This document shows, one piece after another, positions 26,305-35,419 of a stretch of 64,000 nt of DNA (position 1 is the first letter of the stretch; every line of letters begins with the position of its first letter). The notes below the pieces were generated by a model. It was given only the letters and a program-made list of their open reading frames with translations, was not told the DNA's origin and made no database searches. Origin of the DNA: Planctomycetales bacterium 10988 (GTDB taxonomy: Bacteria > Planctomycetota > Planctomycetia > Pirellulales > Pb10988); the NCBI GenBank assembly GCA_009664345.1, contig CP043547.1, positions 5,360,709-5,424,708 on the forward strand, in the 5' to 3' direction. A program made the position numbers and the translations under genes.

Positions 26305-27870
26305 ATGTATAAATTGCTGCTCAGCTTACGGTATCTCCGTTCTCGCTATATTGCGTTGGCTTCTATCATCAGTGTGATGTTAGGGGTCGCCACGATGATT
26401 GTGGTCAATTCCGTGATGGCCGGTTTTTCGTTTGAAATGAAGAACCGGATCCACGGGATTCTTTCTGATGTGGTTTTCGAAAGTCATTCCCTAGAAGGGT
26501 TTTACGATCCACAAGCCCGCATGAGAGAGATCGAAGAGATCGCAGGTGAACACATTGCCGGGATGACCCCGATTGTCTGTGTTCCGGCCATGTTGAGTTT
26601 TGAATACGGCGGTCGCAACGTCACCCGACCAGTGCAAATCATCGGCATTGATGAAGATACAAAAGACTCCGCCGGGGATTATTCGAAATATTTGCTCCAT
26701 CCACAGAACCGAGAGAAGTTCTCCTTTGCCCTCAAGGATGGTGGTTACGATATTTACGATCATCAAGGGGTGGAATCGACGCCGCCTCGCGATGAACTCA
26801 AGGAGACCGGTTGGCCTCTGCGACGGAAGAAAGCCGAATGGCTCCGCCGTTGGGAAGAGGAAGATGCCCGCTTCAAGGCACTGCACGAACCGAGGGTGCA
26901 TGAGGATATGGAAGAGCATCCGTTGATGGATGCCGAGGCCCACGCCGCCATCGAAGACCCGTTTAAAAACAGTGAGCCGGAGACGCCCGTCTTCGATATG
27001 GCCAAGGATCAGCGTCCGGGGATTGTCCTGGGTTTTGCCTTGGCAAGCTATCGGGCGCCGGATGGACGCGACCGTTTCTTGGTCCGACCCGGCGAAGATG
27101 TCCAGTTGACGTTCCCGACTGCTGGCACTCCGCCGCGAGCCGTGGATGGTCTCTTTACCGTCGTCGATCTCTATGAAAGCAAGATGAACGAATATGATTC
27201 GAACTTCGTCTTTGTGCCGATCCGCCGTTTGCAAGAACTCCGGGGAATGATCGATCCTCAAACCGGCGTTGGGTATGCGACGGCGATTCAGCTCAAGCTC
27301 AAAGACCCTTCCAAAGGAGATGAAGTCCGCGACATGCTTCGCAGCTCAAAACGTTTTCCGGAAGGACTTTACGGCATTTATACTTGGAAAGATAAGCAAG
27401 GCCCGCTCCTGCAAGCCGTCGCGGTCGAAACGGCGATGCTGAATGTGCTTCTCTTCTTGATTATTGCCGTGGCGGGCTTTGGGATTCTGGCGACCTTCTT
27501 CATGATTGTGGTCGAGAAAACCCGCGACATCGGCATTCTCAAAGCTTTGGGTGCCTCGAGTTCCGGGGTGATGGGCATCTTCCTGAGCTATGGGCTTTCG
27601 CTAGGAATCGTCGGTTCCGGAGTCGGCATGGCGATTGGCCTCTTGATGGTCGCGTATTTGAATCCGATCGCGGATGTCTTGGCTTGGGTAATGGGGCAAG
27701 AAGTCTTCGATCCGACGATTTATTACTTCCATAAAATTCCCGCCATCGTCGATCCTTGGACGGTGACATGGATCGTCATTGGGGCGATGCTGATTGCCGT
27801 GTTGGCGAGTATTTTGCCGGCGATTCGGGCAGCCTGCCTGCATCCGGTCGAAGCCTTTCGCTATGAATAG
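26305..27870 (+). CDS. LolC/LolE-type ABC transporter permease (FtsX family)
   Basis: The protein has 521 residues. One membrane segment near the N-terminus (about 16-40), a large extracytoplasmic domain, and three C-terminal segments (about 370-400, 420-455, 490-515) with KTRDIGILKALGASSSGVMG, the coupling-helix region of FtsX-like permeases. The pattern matches LolC/LolE proteins, which with LolD extract lipoproteins from the inner membrane. The extracytoplasmic domain has an extra charged insertion (about 115-235, Glu/Arg/His-rich) not usual in the roughly 400-residue proteobacterial forms. The ATPase gene follows 71 bp downstream. Whether it moves lipoproteins or another substrate cannot be seen. 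Confidence 0.82.
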   Translation: MYKLLLSLRYLRSRYIALASIISVMLGVATMIVVNSVMAGFSFEMKNRIHGILSDVVFESHSLEGFYDPQARMREIEEIAGEHIAGMTPIVCVPAMLSFEYGGRNVTRPVQIIGIDEDTKDSAGDYSKYLLHPQNREKFSFALKDGGYDIYDHQGVESTPPRDELKETGWPLRRKKAEWLRRWEEEDARFKALHEPRVHEDMEEHPLMDAEAHAAIEDPFKNSEPETPVFDMAKDQRPGIVLGFALASYRAPDGRDRFLVRPGEDVQLTFPTAGTPPRAVDGLFTVVDLYESKMNEYDSNFVFVPIRRLQELRGMIDPQTGVGYATAIQLKLKDPSKGDEVRDMLRSSKRFPEGLYGIYTWKDKQGPLLQAVAVETAMLNVLLFLIIAVAGFGILATFFMIVVEKTRDIGILKALGASSSGVMGIFLSYGLSLGIVGSGVGMAIGLLMVAYLNPIADVLAWVMGQEVFDPTIYYFHKIPAIVDPWTVTWIVIGAMLIAVLASILPAIRAACLHPVEAFRYE

Positions 27871-27941
27871 TCACTCGATTTCAAAACGTCTTTGCGTTGA
27901 AAAACTCTCTTTTCTTCGATTTCTTTATCGGAACCAATTCT

Positions 27942-28793
27942 ATGGCTCGCGCTGATCAAACTTCCCCGGTGGGGAAAGCCAATCGTTCCTCTTCTCCGAC
28001 AACCGAAGGACTGCATGGACCGCACTTTGTGACCGGTCCCCAGGGAGCCGAAGAAACAAAAAACGCTCCGCAGTCGCAACTCCAGACTCCTCCCCAACGA
28101 GATGTCCAACTTCGTACGGAAAATCTTTGTAAGAATTATTCCAAAGGAAAGCATGTCGTTCCGGTACTTCGTGGAGTGAATCTCGAAGTTCAGCGAGGCG
28201 AGTTCCTGGCCATCATTGGACAAAGTGGTTCGGGAAAGAGTACCTTACTGCATTTGCTCGGGACTTTGGATGCGCCGACGGAAGGGGCCATCTATCTGGA
28301 TGACGAACGGATCGATCATCTTTCCAGCGGTTCGCGAAACCGGTTGCGAAACCAATCGTTCGGAATGGTCTTTCAGTTTTATCATCTTTTGCCGGAACTG
28401 ACGACGATCGAGAATGTCTTGATGCCGTTGATGATCGGGAATAATGTCGGGGATTTTTTCTTTCATCGCCGTAAATATCAACAACGTGCGACCGACTTAC
28501 TTGAAACGGTCGGCCTAGGACATCGCTTGCATCATCGACCTAAAGAGTTATCTGGTGGGGAGATGCAGCGAGCCGCAATCGCTCGAGCCTTGGCTGGAAA
28601 TCCTCGCATCCTCTTGGCGGATGAGCCGACCGGCAACCTGGATCAAGAGACAGGTCGAGAAATAATGCGGCTTTTAGTGAACTTGAACAAGCAAGAGAAC
28701 CTCACTATTATCATGGTTACCCATGATCTCTCCGTCGCCAACTCCGCGGATCGTGTGGTACGCCTGGTCTCGGGACAATTGGAGCTTGCCTAA
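27942..28793 (+). CDS. LolD/MacB-type ABC transporter ATP-binding protein
   Basis: The protein has 283 residues. After a low-complexity N-terminal extension of about 50 residues come Walker A GQSGSGKST (near 92), the Q-loop, the signature LSGGEMQRAAIARAL (near 200), Walker B ILLADEPTGNLD and the H-loop MVTHD. The DEPTGNLDxxTG form is typical of the LolD/MacB subfamily that works with FtsX-type permeases, fitting the permease gene upstream. The ATG at 27942 is chosen; a TTG at 27897 would add 15 residues. Confidence 0.88.
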   Translation: MARADQTSPVGKANRSSSPTTEGLHGPHFVTGPQGAEETKNAPQSQLQTPPQRDVQLRTENLCKNYSKGKHVVPVLRGVNLEVQRGEFLAIIGQSGSGKSTLLHLLGTLDAPTEGAIYLDDERIDHLSSGSRNRLRNQSFGMVFQFYHLLPELTTIENVLMPLMIGNNVGDFFFHRRKYQQRATDLLETVGLGHRLHHRPKELSGGEMQRAAIARALAGNPRILLADEPTGNLDQETGREIMRLLVNLNKQENLTIIMVTHDLSVANSADRVVRLVSGQLELA

Positions 28794-28813
28794 ACGGAAC
28801 TTTGCAAAGTGCT

Positions 28814-28912
28814 CTGACAGCGGCTGTTGTCAGGGCCTCAAATAAGCGTTTGAGGGAAGGTCCGGGAGTCTCTCGTTTTTTCTCTGTTCAAACAAACGCT
28901 TGTTTTGCAAGC
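28814..28912 (+). other. Three consecutive hairpins between the ATPase gene and ilvE
   Basis: CTGACA/TGTCAG (28814-28833), CCTCAAA/TTTGAGG (28836-28855) and GCTTG/CAAGC (28898-28912) are perfect short inverted repeats; a T run lies at about 28875-28881. They may form the end of the ABC transcript, or a structured leader of ilvE. The third ends 28 bp before the ilvE start. Confidence 0.4.
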
Positions 28913-28940
28913 AAAGGTACCGTCAAAAAGGCCCACGCTC

Positions 28941-29846
28941 ATGTCTTTGAAGATTTATATGTCCGGCGAATATGTCGCCAAGGAAGATGCCAAGGTCAGC
29001 GTCTACGATCACGGGTTTCTTTACGGAGACGGGGTCTTTGAAGGAATGCGTAGTTACGGCGGCACGGTCTTCCGCCTGGACGCCCACCTTGACCGGTTGT
29101 GGGAATCGGCCAAAGCGATCTGGCTGGAAATTCCGATTTCCAAGGAAGAGATGGTCAAAGCCGTTTACGAGACGCTGGAAATCAACGATCTTCAAAACGC
29201 CTACATTCGTTTGATCATCACTCGGGGGGCTGGCACGCTCGGCCTCGATCCCGACCTTTGTAGCAATTCGCAAGTCATTATCATTGCCGATAGTGTCAAA
29301 CTCTATCCGGAAGAGTTTTATCAAAACGGTCTCGAAATCATTACCGCCGCCACGATCCGCAATCACTCCGCGGCCCTCTCTCCCCGCATCAAGTCGCTCA
29401 ATTATCTCAATAACATTCTGGCCAAGATCGAAGCGATTCAAGCCGGCAAGATTGAAGCCTTGATGCTCAATACCAAGGGCGAAGTCGCCGAATGCACCGG
29501 GGACAATATCTTCATCGTCAAGAATGATCAACTACTCACCCCTCCTTTGGAAGCGGGAATCCTCGACGGCATCACACGGCAAGCCGTGATGGAACTTGGG
29601 GAGAAAGTCGGCTTGACCGTGCGGGAAATTCCCCTGACTCGTCACGATATCTTCGTGGCCGATGAATCCTTCTTAACGGGAACCGCCGCGGAAATCATTC
29701 CTGTTGTGAAACTTGATTTGCGAGTCATCGGGGACGGAACTCCTGGAAAGAAGACCTTGGAAATGTTGGAACTCTTTGGAGAAATGACCCAAGGCGAAAC
29801 GGCCTCGACGGCAACTCCGAAAGTCTCTTCGAAAGCGACAACCTGA
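28941..29846 (+). CDS. ilvE: Branched-chain amino acid aminotransferase
   Basis: The protein has 301 residues, a class IV PLP-dependent aminotransferase that makes leucine, isoleucine and valine from their keto acids using glutamate. Visible features are the start SGEYVAKEDAKVSVYDHGFL, YGDGVFEGMRSY, the substrate-site region RLIITRGAGTLG, the PLP lysine in SPRIKSLNYLNN (near 154), and VAECTGDNIFIV. Length and motif order fit bacterial IlvE; D-amino-acid aminotransferase is the main alternative but less likely. The ATG at 28941 agrees with the family N-terminus. It sits alone between a structured leader and a terminator. Confidence 0.88.
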   Translation: MSLKIYMSGEYVAKEDAKVSVYDHGFLYGDGVFEGMRSYGGTVFRLDAHLDRLWESAKAIWLEIPISKEEMVKAVYETLEINDLQNAYIRLIITRGAGTLGLDPDLCSNSQVIIIADSVKLYPEEFYQNGLEIITAATIRNHSAALSPRIKSLNYLNNILAKIEAIQAGKIEALMLNTKGEVAECTGDNIFIVKNDQLLTPPLEAGILDGITRQAVMELGEKVGLTVREIPLTRHDIFVADESFLTGTAAEIIPVVKLDLRVIGDGTPGKKTLEMLELFGEMTQGETASTATPKVSSKATT

Positions 29847-29878
29847 GCTTTTCCAGACAATCTTGTCTTGAAAACACC

Positions 29879-29903
29879 AAAGGGCCACTCGGCCCTTTTT
29901 TCG
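29879..29903 (+). terminator. Intrinsic terminator after ilvE
   Basis: AAAGGGCC-ACTC-GGCCCTTT is a perfect 8-bp stem with a 4-nt loop, running into a TTTT tract. Confidence 0.92.
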
Positions 29904-30053
29904 ATGGCAAAGAAATTCATCCCTTTTTGCATCCTGGATTTCTTTCGGTTATGTTCACACTCCGTTAGTCGCGTTACAATAACGGCATAGAAAGAACCCT
30001 TGAAGGCGGACGGGAGTTTCGAACCTCGGGAGTCTGTCCCACCCGCTGCACTT

Positions 30054-30069
30054 CGAGTCTATAGACTCG
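30054..30069. promoter_or_regulatory. Perfect 16-bp palindrome upstream of the FHA/AAA+ gene
   Basis: CGAGTCTATAGACTCG is a perfect palindrome ending 22 bp before the ATG at 30092. It has no loop, so it fits a dimeric repressor or activator site. A second inverted pair, CCGTTA/TAACGG, lies about 90 bp further upstream (near 29963-29986) around a TACAAT that could be a -10 box. Confidence 0.45.
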
Positions 30070-30091
30070 CCCTAACCCAGTGTGCAAGCCC

Positions 30092-31906
30092 ATGCTAGCC
30101 TATTTGGTCATTCGAGAAGGAGCGAAATGGACGGACGTGTATCGTCTGATTTCGCATCAAACCGTTTCCATTGGTCGTTCGGCCACGAATCAAATCGTGC
30201 TGAAGGATGACCGGTGTAGCCGTTATCATGCCGAAATTTTTCGTTCGGAAGGTAATTGGATGGTGCGGGACCTCGATAGCCGTAATGGAACGATCGTCAA
30301 CCGGATTCCTCTCGCCGAACCGCATGCCCTTGCTCCAGGGGATGTGATCAAGATTGGCCGCTGGCATTTGGCGTTTGTGCATGATCTTTCCAAGGCCTTC
30401 CCCGATTCGAGTTCGTTGATTGTCAAAGAGTTTCGCGGGGATTCGATGGAGGACGATCCTCTTGTCGAAACGCAACCGCTTCTGCCGGAAGAAACCATTA
30501 CGATCAATACTCGGTTGGCCGAAAGTCTCTTTGACACCTCTCCCGAACCCGGCCAAAGTTATTCCCCAGAACAACTTGAAGCCTTTGCTTCGCTTTATCA
30601 ATTAGGGGGACGGCTGGCTCGCACCGAAACGGCGAAAGAACTTTCCGCCCAGGTCCTCGACTTGGTTTTATCTAGAGCAAAAGTACAATCCGGGGGGATT
30701 CTGCTTTGTCCGCCGGAGTTCAACGCCGGGGATCCCTCTTCGGAAGACTTGGAACTCCTCGTCGAGCGAGCCGGTGAAAATCAAACCTTGCATCCGGTCC
30801 CGCAGTTCTTGGCCAACACAACCCTTCGCGATTACAAAGCCCTCATGGCGGAAGTTCCTGTCCATCAATCCGAAGAGCGACCCGAAGGAAACCGGCATTC
30901 CTCGGTAAGTACAAAATTCCTCTGTGCCCCAATTCGTCCCGGCGAGATCACCCGAGGGGTTCTCTTTTGTTATGCCCTTCCTGGCGAGACCCTCGAAGAA
31001 GATGCGCTTCACTTGGCCCTCTCGGCTTCTCGACTGCTTTCGGCTCATCTGCATCAAGTGGGGCAAATTCAACTACTCAACGAAACATTAAGCCTGACCC
31101 AAGACGAAAACCGCCGCCTGCGTGAACGTTTGGGAGTAGAAAGCGAAGTCTCCGGCAAAAGTCTGGCGATTACCCGCGTGACAGAACAGATTCAAATCGC
31201 TGCCGAAAAATCCTCTCCGGTGCTGATTCGGGGGGAAAATGGTGTCGGCAAAGAGACCGTTGCCCGAGCGATTCACTTTGCCAGCAATCGAAAACAAGGC
31301 CCGTTGGTGCGGGCAAGCTGTGCGGTCCTCAACGAAGAAGAATTTGAAACCGTGATCCTTGGGAGTCCTGACACCTCAGCGGACGGCTCGCGGAAAAAAG
31401 GTTTGCTGGAAATGGGACAAGGCGGAACCTTCGTCCTGGGCGAGATCGGGGAATTGAGCCTCGATTGGCAAGCGAAGTTGATGCGGTTTCTCGATGGGCA
31501 TCCTTTTGAACGGCTTTCCGGAAATGGCCCCGGTGTCAAAGCTGATGTCCGTCTGATTACCAGCACACGCCGGAATTTGGAAGACGATGTCCATCAAGGA
31601 CGTTTTAGGCAAGACCTTTATCTCCGATTGCAAGACACGCAAATTCTTATCCCTGCGCTTCGTCGGCGTCCCGAAGATGTCCCGGTGCTGGCGAATCATT
31701 TCTTGGAGCATTTCTGTCAGGCCATCGGTCGCCGATTCGAGCGATTCACTCCCGCCGCGATGGAGCGGTTGATGGAATATCCTTGGCCGGGAAATATTCG
31801 TGAATTGAAAAATGTGGTCGAGCGTGCGGTCCTGCTCTCCCGAGGAAATACCATCGATCTCGAACAAATTGCCCTCTCGATTTCTCCTTCGCCGACTGCT
31901 TCATAA
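30092..31906 (+). CDS. FHA domain / GAF-like / degenerate sigma54-type AAA+ protein
   Basis: The protein has 604 residues. An FHA phosphothreonine-binding domain (about 20-95) shows SIGRSATNQIVL, RYHAEI and DSRNGT. A GAF-like sensor region follows (about 170-325), then an AAA+ domain (about 350-595) of the sigma54-activator type with GENGVGKET (Walker A, near 380), FRQDLYLRL and the closing YPWPGNIRELKNVVERAV. The GAFTGA loop that touches sigma54 is missing, and Walker B reads GTFVLGEIGEL instead of GT-hydrophobic-LDEIGEL. No DNA-binding helix-turn-helix follows. It is thus probably not a classic sigma54 activator but a kinase-responsive scaffold or altered ATPase. The ATG at 30092 is chosen; a GTG at 30080 is possible. 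Confidence 0.8.
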   Translation: MLAYLVIREGAKWTDVYRLISHQTVSIGRSATNQIVLKDDRCSRYHAEIFRSEGNWMVRDLDSRNGTIVNRIPLAEPHALAPGDVIKIGRWHLAFVHDLSKAFPDSSSLIVKEFRGDSMEDDPLVETQPLLPEETITINTRLAESLFDTSPEPGQSYSPEQLEAFASLYQLGGRLARTETAKELSAQVLDLVLSRAKVQSGGILLCPPEFNAGDPSSEDLELLVERAGENQTLHPVPQFLANTTLRDYKALMAEVPVHQSEERPEGNRHSSVSTKFLCAPIRPGEITRGVLFCYALPGETLEEDALHLALSASRLLSAHLHQVGQIQLLNETLSLTQDENRRLRERLGVESEVSGKSLAITRVTEQIQIAAEKSSPVLIRGENGVGKETVARAIHFASNRKQGPLVRASCAVLNEEEFETVILGSPDTSADGSRKKGLLEMGQGGTFVLGEIGELSLDWQAKLMRFLDGHPFERLSGNGPGVKADVRLITSTRRNLEDDVHQGRFRQDLYLRLQDTQILIPALRRRPEDVPVLANHFLEHFCQAIGRRFERFTPAAMERLMEYPWPGNIRELKNVVERAVLLSRGNTIDLEQIALSISPSPTAS

Positions 31907-32326
31907 CGGTGAATTGAATATTGAAGGGGATTTGATGTTCGTTTTTTAAACGATTTTTAAGAAATCTCTGTCCCTTCGTTTGGAAGATGACCACAATAGG
32001 GTATAGTAAAGAAAACCAGACAAAATAACCCTCTATTTATTGCATAATGGTCGGAGAACTTAGCCAATTTTTCCTTCTCAAAAAAGGTTTTCTATCTCAA
32101 GCCAATCATGCTAAACTAGGGTATTACAACGAAAACGGCGGATTTCGAGGCTAGAGTCTTTGGACATTTTGCTCTCAAAATAGGCAGTCTTGTCCACAGA
32201 TATTCGATTAGATTCTTCTGTTTCTTTTTCTCGATCTTGCCTTCCTTTGGCGGTACTCACTTGATGAGTCGGCTAAAGTAGATCGTTACTTCAGGGGTCT
32301 TTAGGATACACGAACGGGTAAGCAAC
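31907..32326. other. Intergenic region upstream of the membrane Ser/Thr kinase
   Basis: These 420 bp are A/T-rich without a gene. A weak promoter candidate is TTGGAA (31980) with TATAGT (32002) at a 16-bp spacing. A similar AGGGTAT block recurs near 32120. Neither is strong evidence. Confidence 0.3.
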
Positions 32327-33898
32327 ATGGAAATTGTCGCCTTGAAGACGTTTCTTGCTACCCTCCACGGCAGTCAATTGCTCTCGCGTGATCAATGGTC
32401 CTCCGTCCGCAACTTCGCGGAATCCACTCCGGATACGAAGTCCGTCGCCCGCTATCTTCTCAAGAAATCCTTTCTTACCCGTTGGCAAGTCGAACAACTT
32501 CTTCGCGGCCAAAAGCATTTCTATTTCAGCCAATACAAACTCTTGGAGAAAATTGGCGAAGGGGGAATGGGAGCCGTCTATCGAGCAGAACAATCGCATA
32601 CTCAGCGGATGGTCGCGCTGAAGATGATGGACAAGAAATTGCTCACCAAGAAAAATTATGTGGCCCGATTCTTGCGAGAAATGCGAGCAGCGGCTTCGCT
32701 CAATCACCCCAATATCGTGACCGCCCTCGATGCTGGAGAGGCGGAGGGGATCTATTATTTGGTGATGGAATATGTCGAGGCACACGATCTTCGTGGGTGG
32801 CTCAAGGAATTTCATCATCTGCCGATCGATTGGTCATGTGAGATAATCATGCAAACCGCCGAGGGGATGCAGCATGCTCACGAGCGAGGCTTGGTTCACC
32901 GCGATATCAAACCTGCAAATATCTTGGTCTGTGCCGGAGATGTCAGCGATCCGCCACGGGTCAAACTTCTCGATCTTGGCTTGGCTCGAATTATTGATGA
33001 TGACGAAAGCGAGCATAAGGTCGATTCCGGCGAATTGACCGGCAGTGGGCAAGTGTTGGGAACTCCGGATTATATGGCTCCGGAACAGGCTCGCAGTACC
33101 AAGACGGTCGATGTCCGTGGAGATATTTTCGCGCTGGGATGTACTCTCTTTAAGATGCTGGCAGGTCGGCTTCCTTTTGAAGGAGGAAATGCCTTTGAGA
33201 AGTTGATGGCCCGCACGACGCAAGACGCCCCTTCGCTGCTTTCGATTCGACCAGAAGTCTCCCCAGAGTTGGATGCGGTCGTCGCTAGAATGCTGGCCCG
33301 AAACCCCAGGCATCGTTATCAACAACCCAAAGATGTTGTCAAAGCCTTGGCTCCTTTCGCCCTCTCAACCAAAGAAGATTGGCAATATGACCCTGAATTT
33401 GAGAGCCAATCGGTGATCTTGCGGCAATCTCCTTTGAGCTATCAATACGAGCCGATTCAGGAGGAACGCGATCAGGATATGGAGTATATTTCTGCGGAAT
33501 TAGAGACATTGCCTCCGCCGGTCGCTGCCGATCCTCTTTTTCATCAACCCCCACCTGTGCAGCAGCCATCTGCTCCCCCGATTTATGCCGAAGGTCCCCC
33601 TTTGCCTTTGGAACCGATTTCAGAAACCCCGCCGCTTAACCCTCCCACGATCGAGACCGAGGACAATGCCTTTTCCTTTTCTTTCTCGACCGAGGATGAC
33701 ACTTCCTCCTTTTCAAGCCGCTATTATGAAAATCATCGACCTTCACAGACCAGAAATGGGGCTGGCGGATTAGATCAAATGATTGATCTGATTCCTTTGG
33801 AAACTCGTCTGGAAAAGCAAATCGTCCTCGGGGGAATTATCTTCACCGTGCTTGTTTTAATGAGTCTCGCCATGGCCTATTTCTTTTTGGCCAACTAA
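32327..33898 (+). CDS. Membrane-anchored Ser/Thr protein kinase (PknB-like)
   Basis: The protein has 523 residues. Residues 1-65 form a small helical module (FLATLHGSQLL, then FLTRWQVEQLLRGQKHF) found at the start of many planctomycete kinases. The kinase domain (about 68-335) has the Gly-loop GEGGMGAVY, the ATP lysine in VALKMM, HRDIKPAN, DLG in place of DFG, and the APEQ activation-segment end, so it should be active. A Pro/Glu-rich stretch follows (about 385-470), then one C-terminal membrane segment (about 497-520). The GT gene follows 50 bp later. FHA domains such as that of the upstream gene are typical readers of such kinases; a link is inference. Confidence 0.9.
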   Translation: MEIVALKTFLATLHGSQLLSRDQWSSVRNFAESTPDTKSVARYLLKKSFLTRWQVEQLLRGQKHFYFSQYKLLEKIGEGGMGAVYRAEQSHTQRMVALKMMDKKLLTKKNYVARFLREMRAAASLNHPNIVTALDAGEAEGIYYLVMEYVEAHDLRGWLKEFHHLPIDWSCEIIMQTAEGMQHAHERGLVHRDIKPANILVCAGDVSDPPRVKLLDLGLARIIDDDESEHKVDSGELTGSGQVLGTPDYMAPEQARSTKTVDVRGDIFALGCTLFKMLAGRLPFEGGNAFEKLMARTTQDAPSLLSIRPEVSPELDAVVARMLARNPRHRYQQPKDVVKALAPFALSTKEDWQYDPEFESQSVILRQSPLSYQYEPIQEERDQDMEYISAELETLPPPVAADPLFHQPPPVQQPSAPPIYAEGPPLPLEPISETPPLNPPTIETEDNAFSFSFSTEDDTSSFSSRYYENHRPSQTRNGAGGLDQMIDLIPLETRLEKQIVLGGIIFTVLVLMSLAMAYFFLAN

Positions 33899-33948
33899 AA
33901 CGCCATTCGATCTTTCGTTGATTTCTCTCCCTTGAAAGAAGAGCAAGT

Positions 33949-35073
33949 GTGCGAATTCTCTTTGTGACCCATCATGCCCTGCCCCATATCGGCGGGATCG
34001 AGCGATTGGCCCAAATGGAAGTCGATGCTCTTCTGCGGCGAGGACATGAAGTCGTGTGGGTTACGAGTGCTCTCTCTTCAAAGGATTCTACCGAAGGCCT
34101 CGATCATCCAGGATTGACCCTCCATCGGGTTCCCGCTTGGCATGGGATTGAACGAAGGTGGTTGCTTGCTTTCCCGATCTTTTCACCGACGATTTGGGGG
34201 CTATTGCAAAAGGAAGTCAAGCATTGTGACGCTGTGCGTGGACATGGCTTTGTCTTTCTCAATGTGGTGCTTGCCCTGTTGGCAGGACATTTAGCGGGCA
34301 AGCAAACCTTGCTCACGGATCACGGCGGAGAATTGAAATATCCATCTCGAATCGCCACGGATGGATTATGGTTGGCCATTCAAACGCTCGGAAAGCTGTC
34401 GGTGACTTCTTCGCGGCGTTCCTTTGCCTACAATCAGCGGATTTTCAATCTGTTGAAAAGGCTCGCACGAGAGGGAGATTCCGTCGAATTTCTTCCCAAT
34501 CCGATCGATCGAAGTAAATTTTTTCCTGCTTCAACGAGCAAACGGGAGCAGCTAAGGCGCGATCTTGGGTGGAATCCAGAGCGAAAAGTGGTGCTCTTTA
34601 TCGGGCGATTGGTGATGGATAAAGGGGTCGATCGATTGTTGGCTGCCAAACAAGATGGCTTCGATCTTTGTTGTTGCGGCCCTGCGGAAGACCCCATCAT
34701 CGAAAAGGTGGTGCAAGCGGGAGCGGAATATTTGCCGCCTCGGGAGTTGCCCCAAGTCGTGGAACTCTATCAAGCCGCAGACCTTTTGGCTCTTCCTTCT
34801 TGGAATGAAGGTTTTCCGGTGGTCATTCAGGAAGCCCTGGCTTGCGGACTGCCGGTCCTGACAACAAATGACCCCGGATATGCCCCTTATGCAGGACACC
34901 CGGGGCTATATTTTGTCAATCCAGAACCGGAACTCTTCGGAAAGCAACTCGCCTCGTTGCTAGAAAATTCCCAAGAGGAACTCTATCCCGCCATCGACGT
35001 TCCGCGTGATACCGAGAGCTTGCTCGGGGAAATCGATCCCTGGCTGGAACGTATTTATGGAGATTCGATCTGA
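33949..35073 (+). CDS. Glycosyltransferase family 4 (GT-B) protein
   Basis: The protein has 374 residues with two Rossmann-like halves. The N-terminal half shows HHALPHIGGIERLAQMEV, the Gly-rich acceptor-side loop; the C-terminal half shows VVLFIGRLVMDKGVDRLL and the nucleotide-sugar motif EGFPVVIQEALACGLPVL (E-x7-E type). It probably transfers a sugar from a nucleotide donor to a surface polysaccharide or lipid; the substrate is not visible. The start is GTG at 33949 behind a GAAAGAAGAG stretch, giving MRILFVTHHALP, a typical GT4 beginning. Confidence 0.88.
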   Translation: MRILFVTHHALPHIGGIERLAQMEVDALLRRGHEVVWVTSALSSKDSTEGLDHPGLTLHRVPAWHGIERRWLLAFPIFSPTIWGLLQKEVKHCDAVRGHGFVFLNVVLALLAGHLAGKQTLLTDHGGELKYPSRIATDGLWLAIQTLGKLSVTSSRRSFAYNQRIFNLLKRLAREGDSVEFLPNPIDRSKFFPASTSKREQLRRDLGWNPERKVVLFIGRLVMDKGVDRLLAAKQDGFDLCCCGPAEDPIIEKVVQAGAEYLPPRELPQVVELYQAADLLALPSWNEGFPVVIQEALACGLPVLTTNDPGYAPYAGHPGLYFVNPEPELFGKQLASLLENSQEELYPAIDVPRDTESLLGEIDPWLERIYGDSI

Positions 35074-35116
35074 ACTTATCAGCGAATCAAATGACCATAG
35101 CTAAAGGGAAAAGGTT

Positions 35117-35419
35117 CTAGTCGAGGCCCAAGGGAAATTCTTCCGGTTGTTGCGGGGTGGTATTGGGGTCTTCTTCCGAATTAGCGGTCAGAGAAGAAGC
35201 GGCTTCGGAAGCTTCCGATTTAAAGGTGTCCACCGCGTTGTTGCTAGCACCACGGGCAGCACTACGAAGTTCGCTTTCCAGTTTATTGGAAAGTTCGATT
35301 TCTTGTTCTTTAATCACATTCCGAACCGCGTCGCCAGGGATTTCTGCAAATTTGGTACCGCAGCCGAGAAGTCCGACAACCAAGAAACATCCTACACAGG
35401 CCAGCAGAGACCGTTTCAT
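35117..35419 (-). CDS. Small putative lipoprotein
   Basis: The protein has 100 residues. Basic start MKRSLLAC, hydrophobic stretch and lipobox LLGC near residues 17-20, so it is probably lipid-modified after cleavage before Cys20. The mature part is polar and helical (EQEIELSNKLESELRSAARG), ending in an acidic Pro-rich tail. The ATG at 35417-35419 has an AGGTGA site; a GTG three codons upstream is possible. It converges with the GT gene. No family recognised. Confidence 0.7.
   Translation of the reverse strand: MKRSLLACVGCFLVVGLLGCGTKFAEIPGDAVRNVIKEQEIELSNKLESELRSAARGASNNAVDTFKSEASEAASSLTANSEEDPNTTPQQPEEFPLGLD

Noticed and set aside
30010-30055. tRNA-like stretch (GAGTTTCGAACCTCGGGAGTC)
   Set aside because: It has a TTCGAA loop-like core, but the flanking bases do not form a T stem, and no acceptor, D or anticodon arm can be built on either strand.
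30092-31906. Classic sigma54-dependent transcription activator
   Set aside because: GAFTGA loop missing, Walker B altered, no helix-turn-helix domain; no sigma54 promoter pattern found in the gaps I checked.
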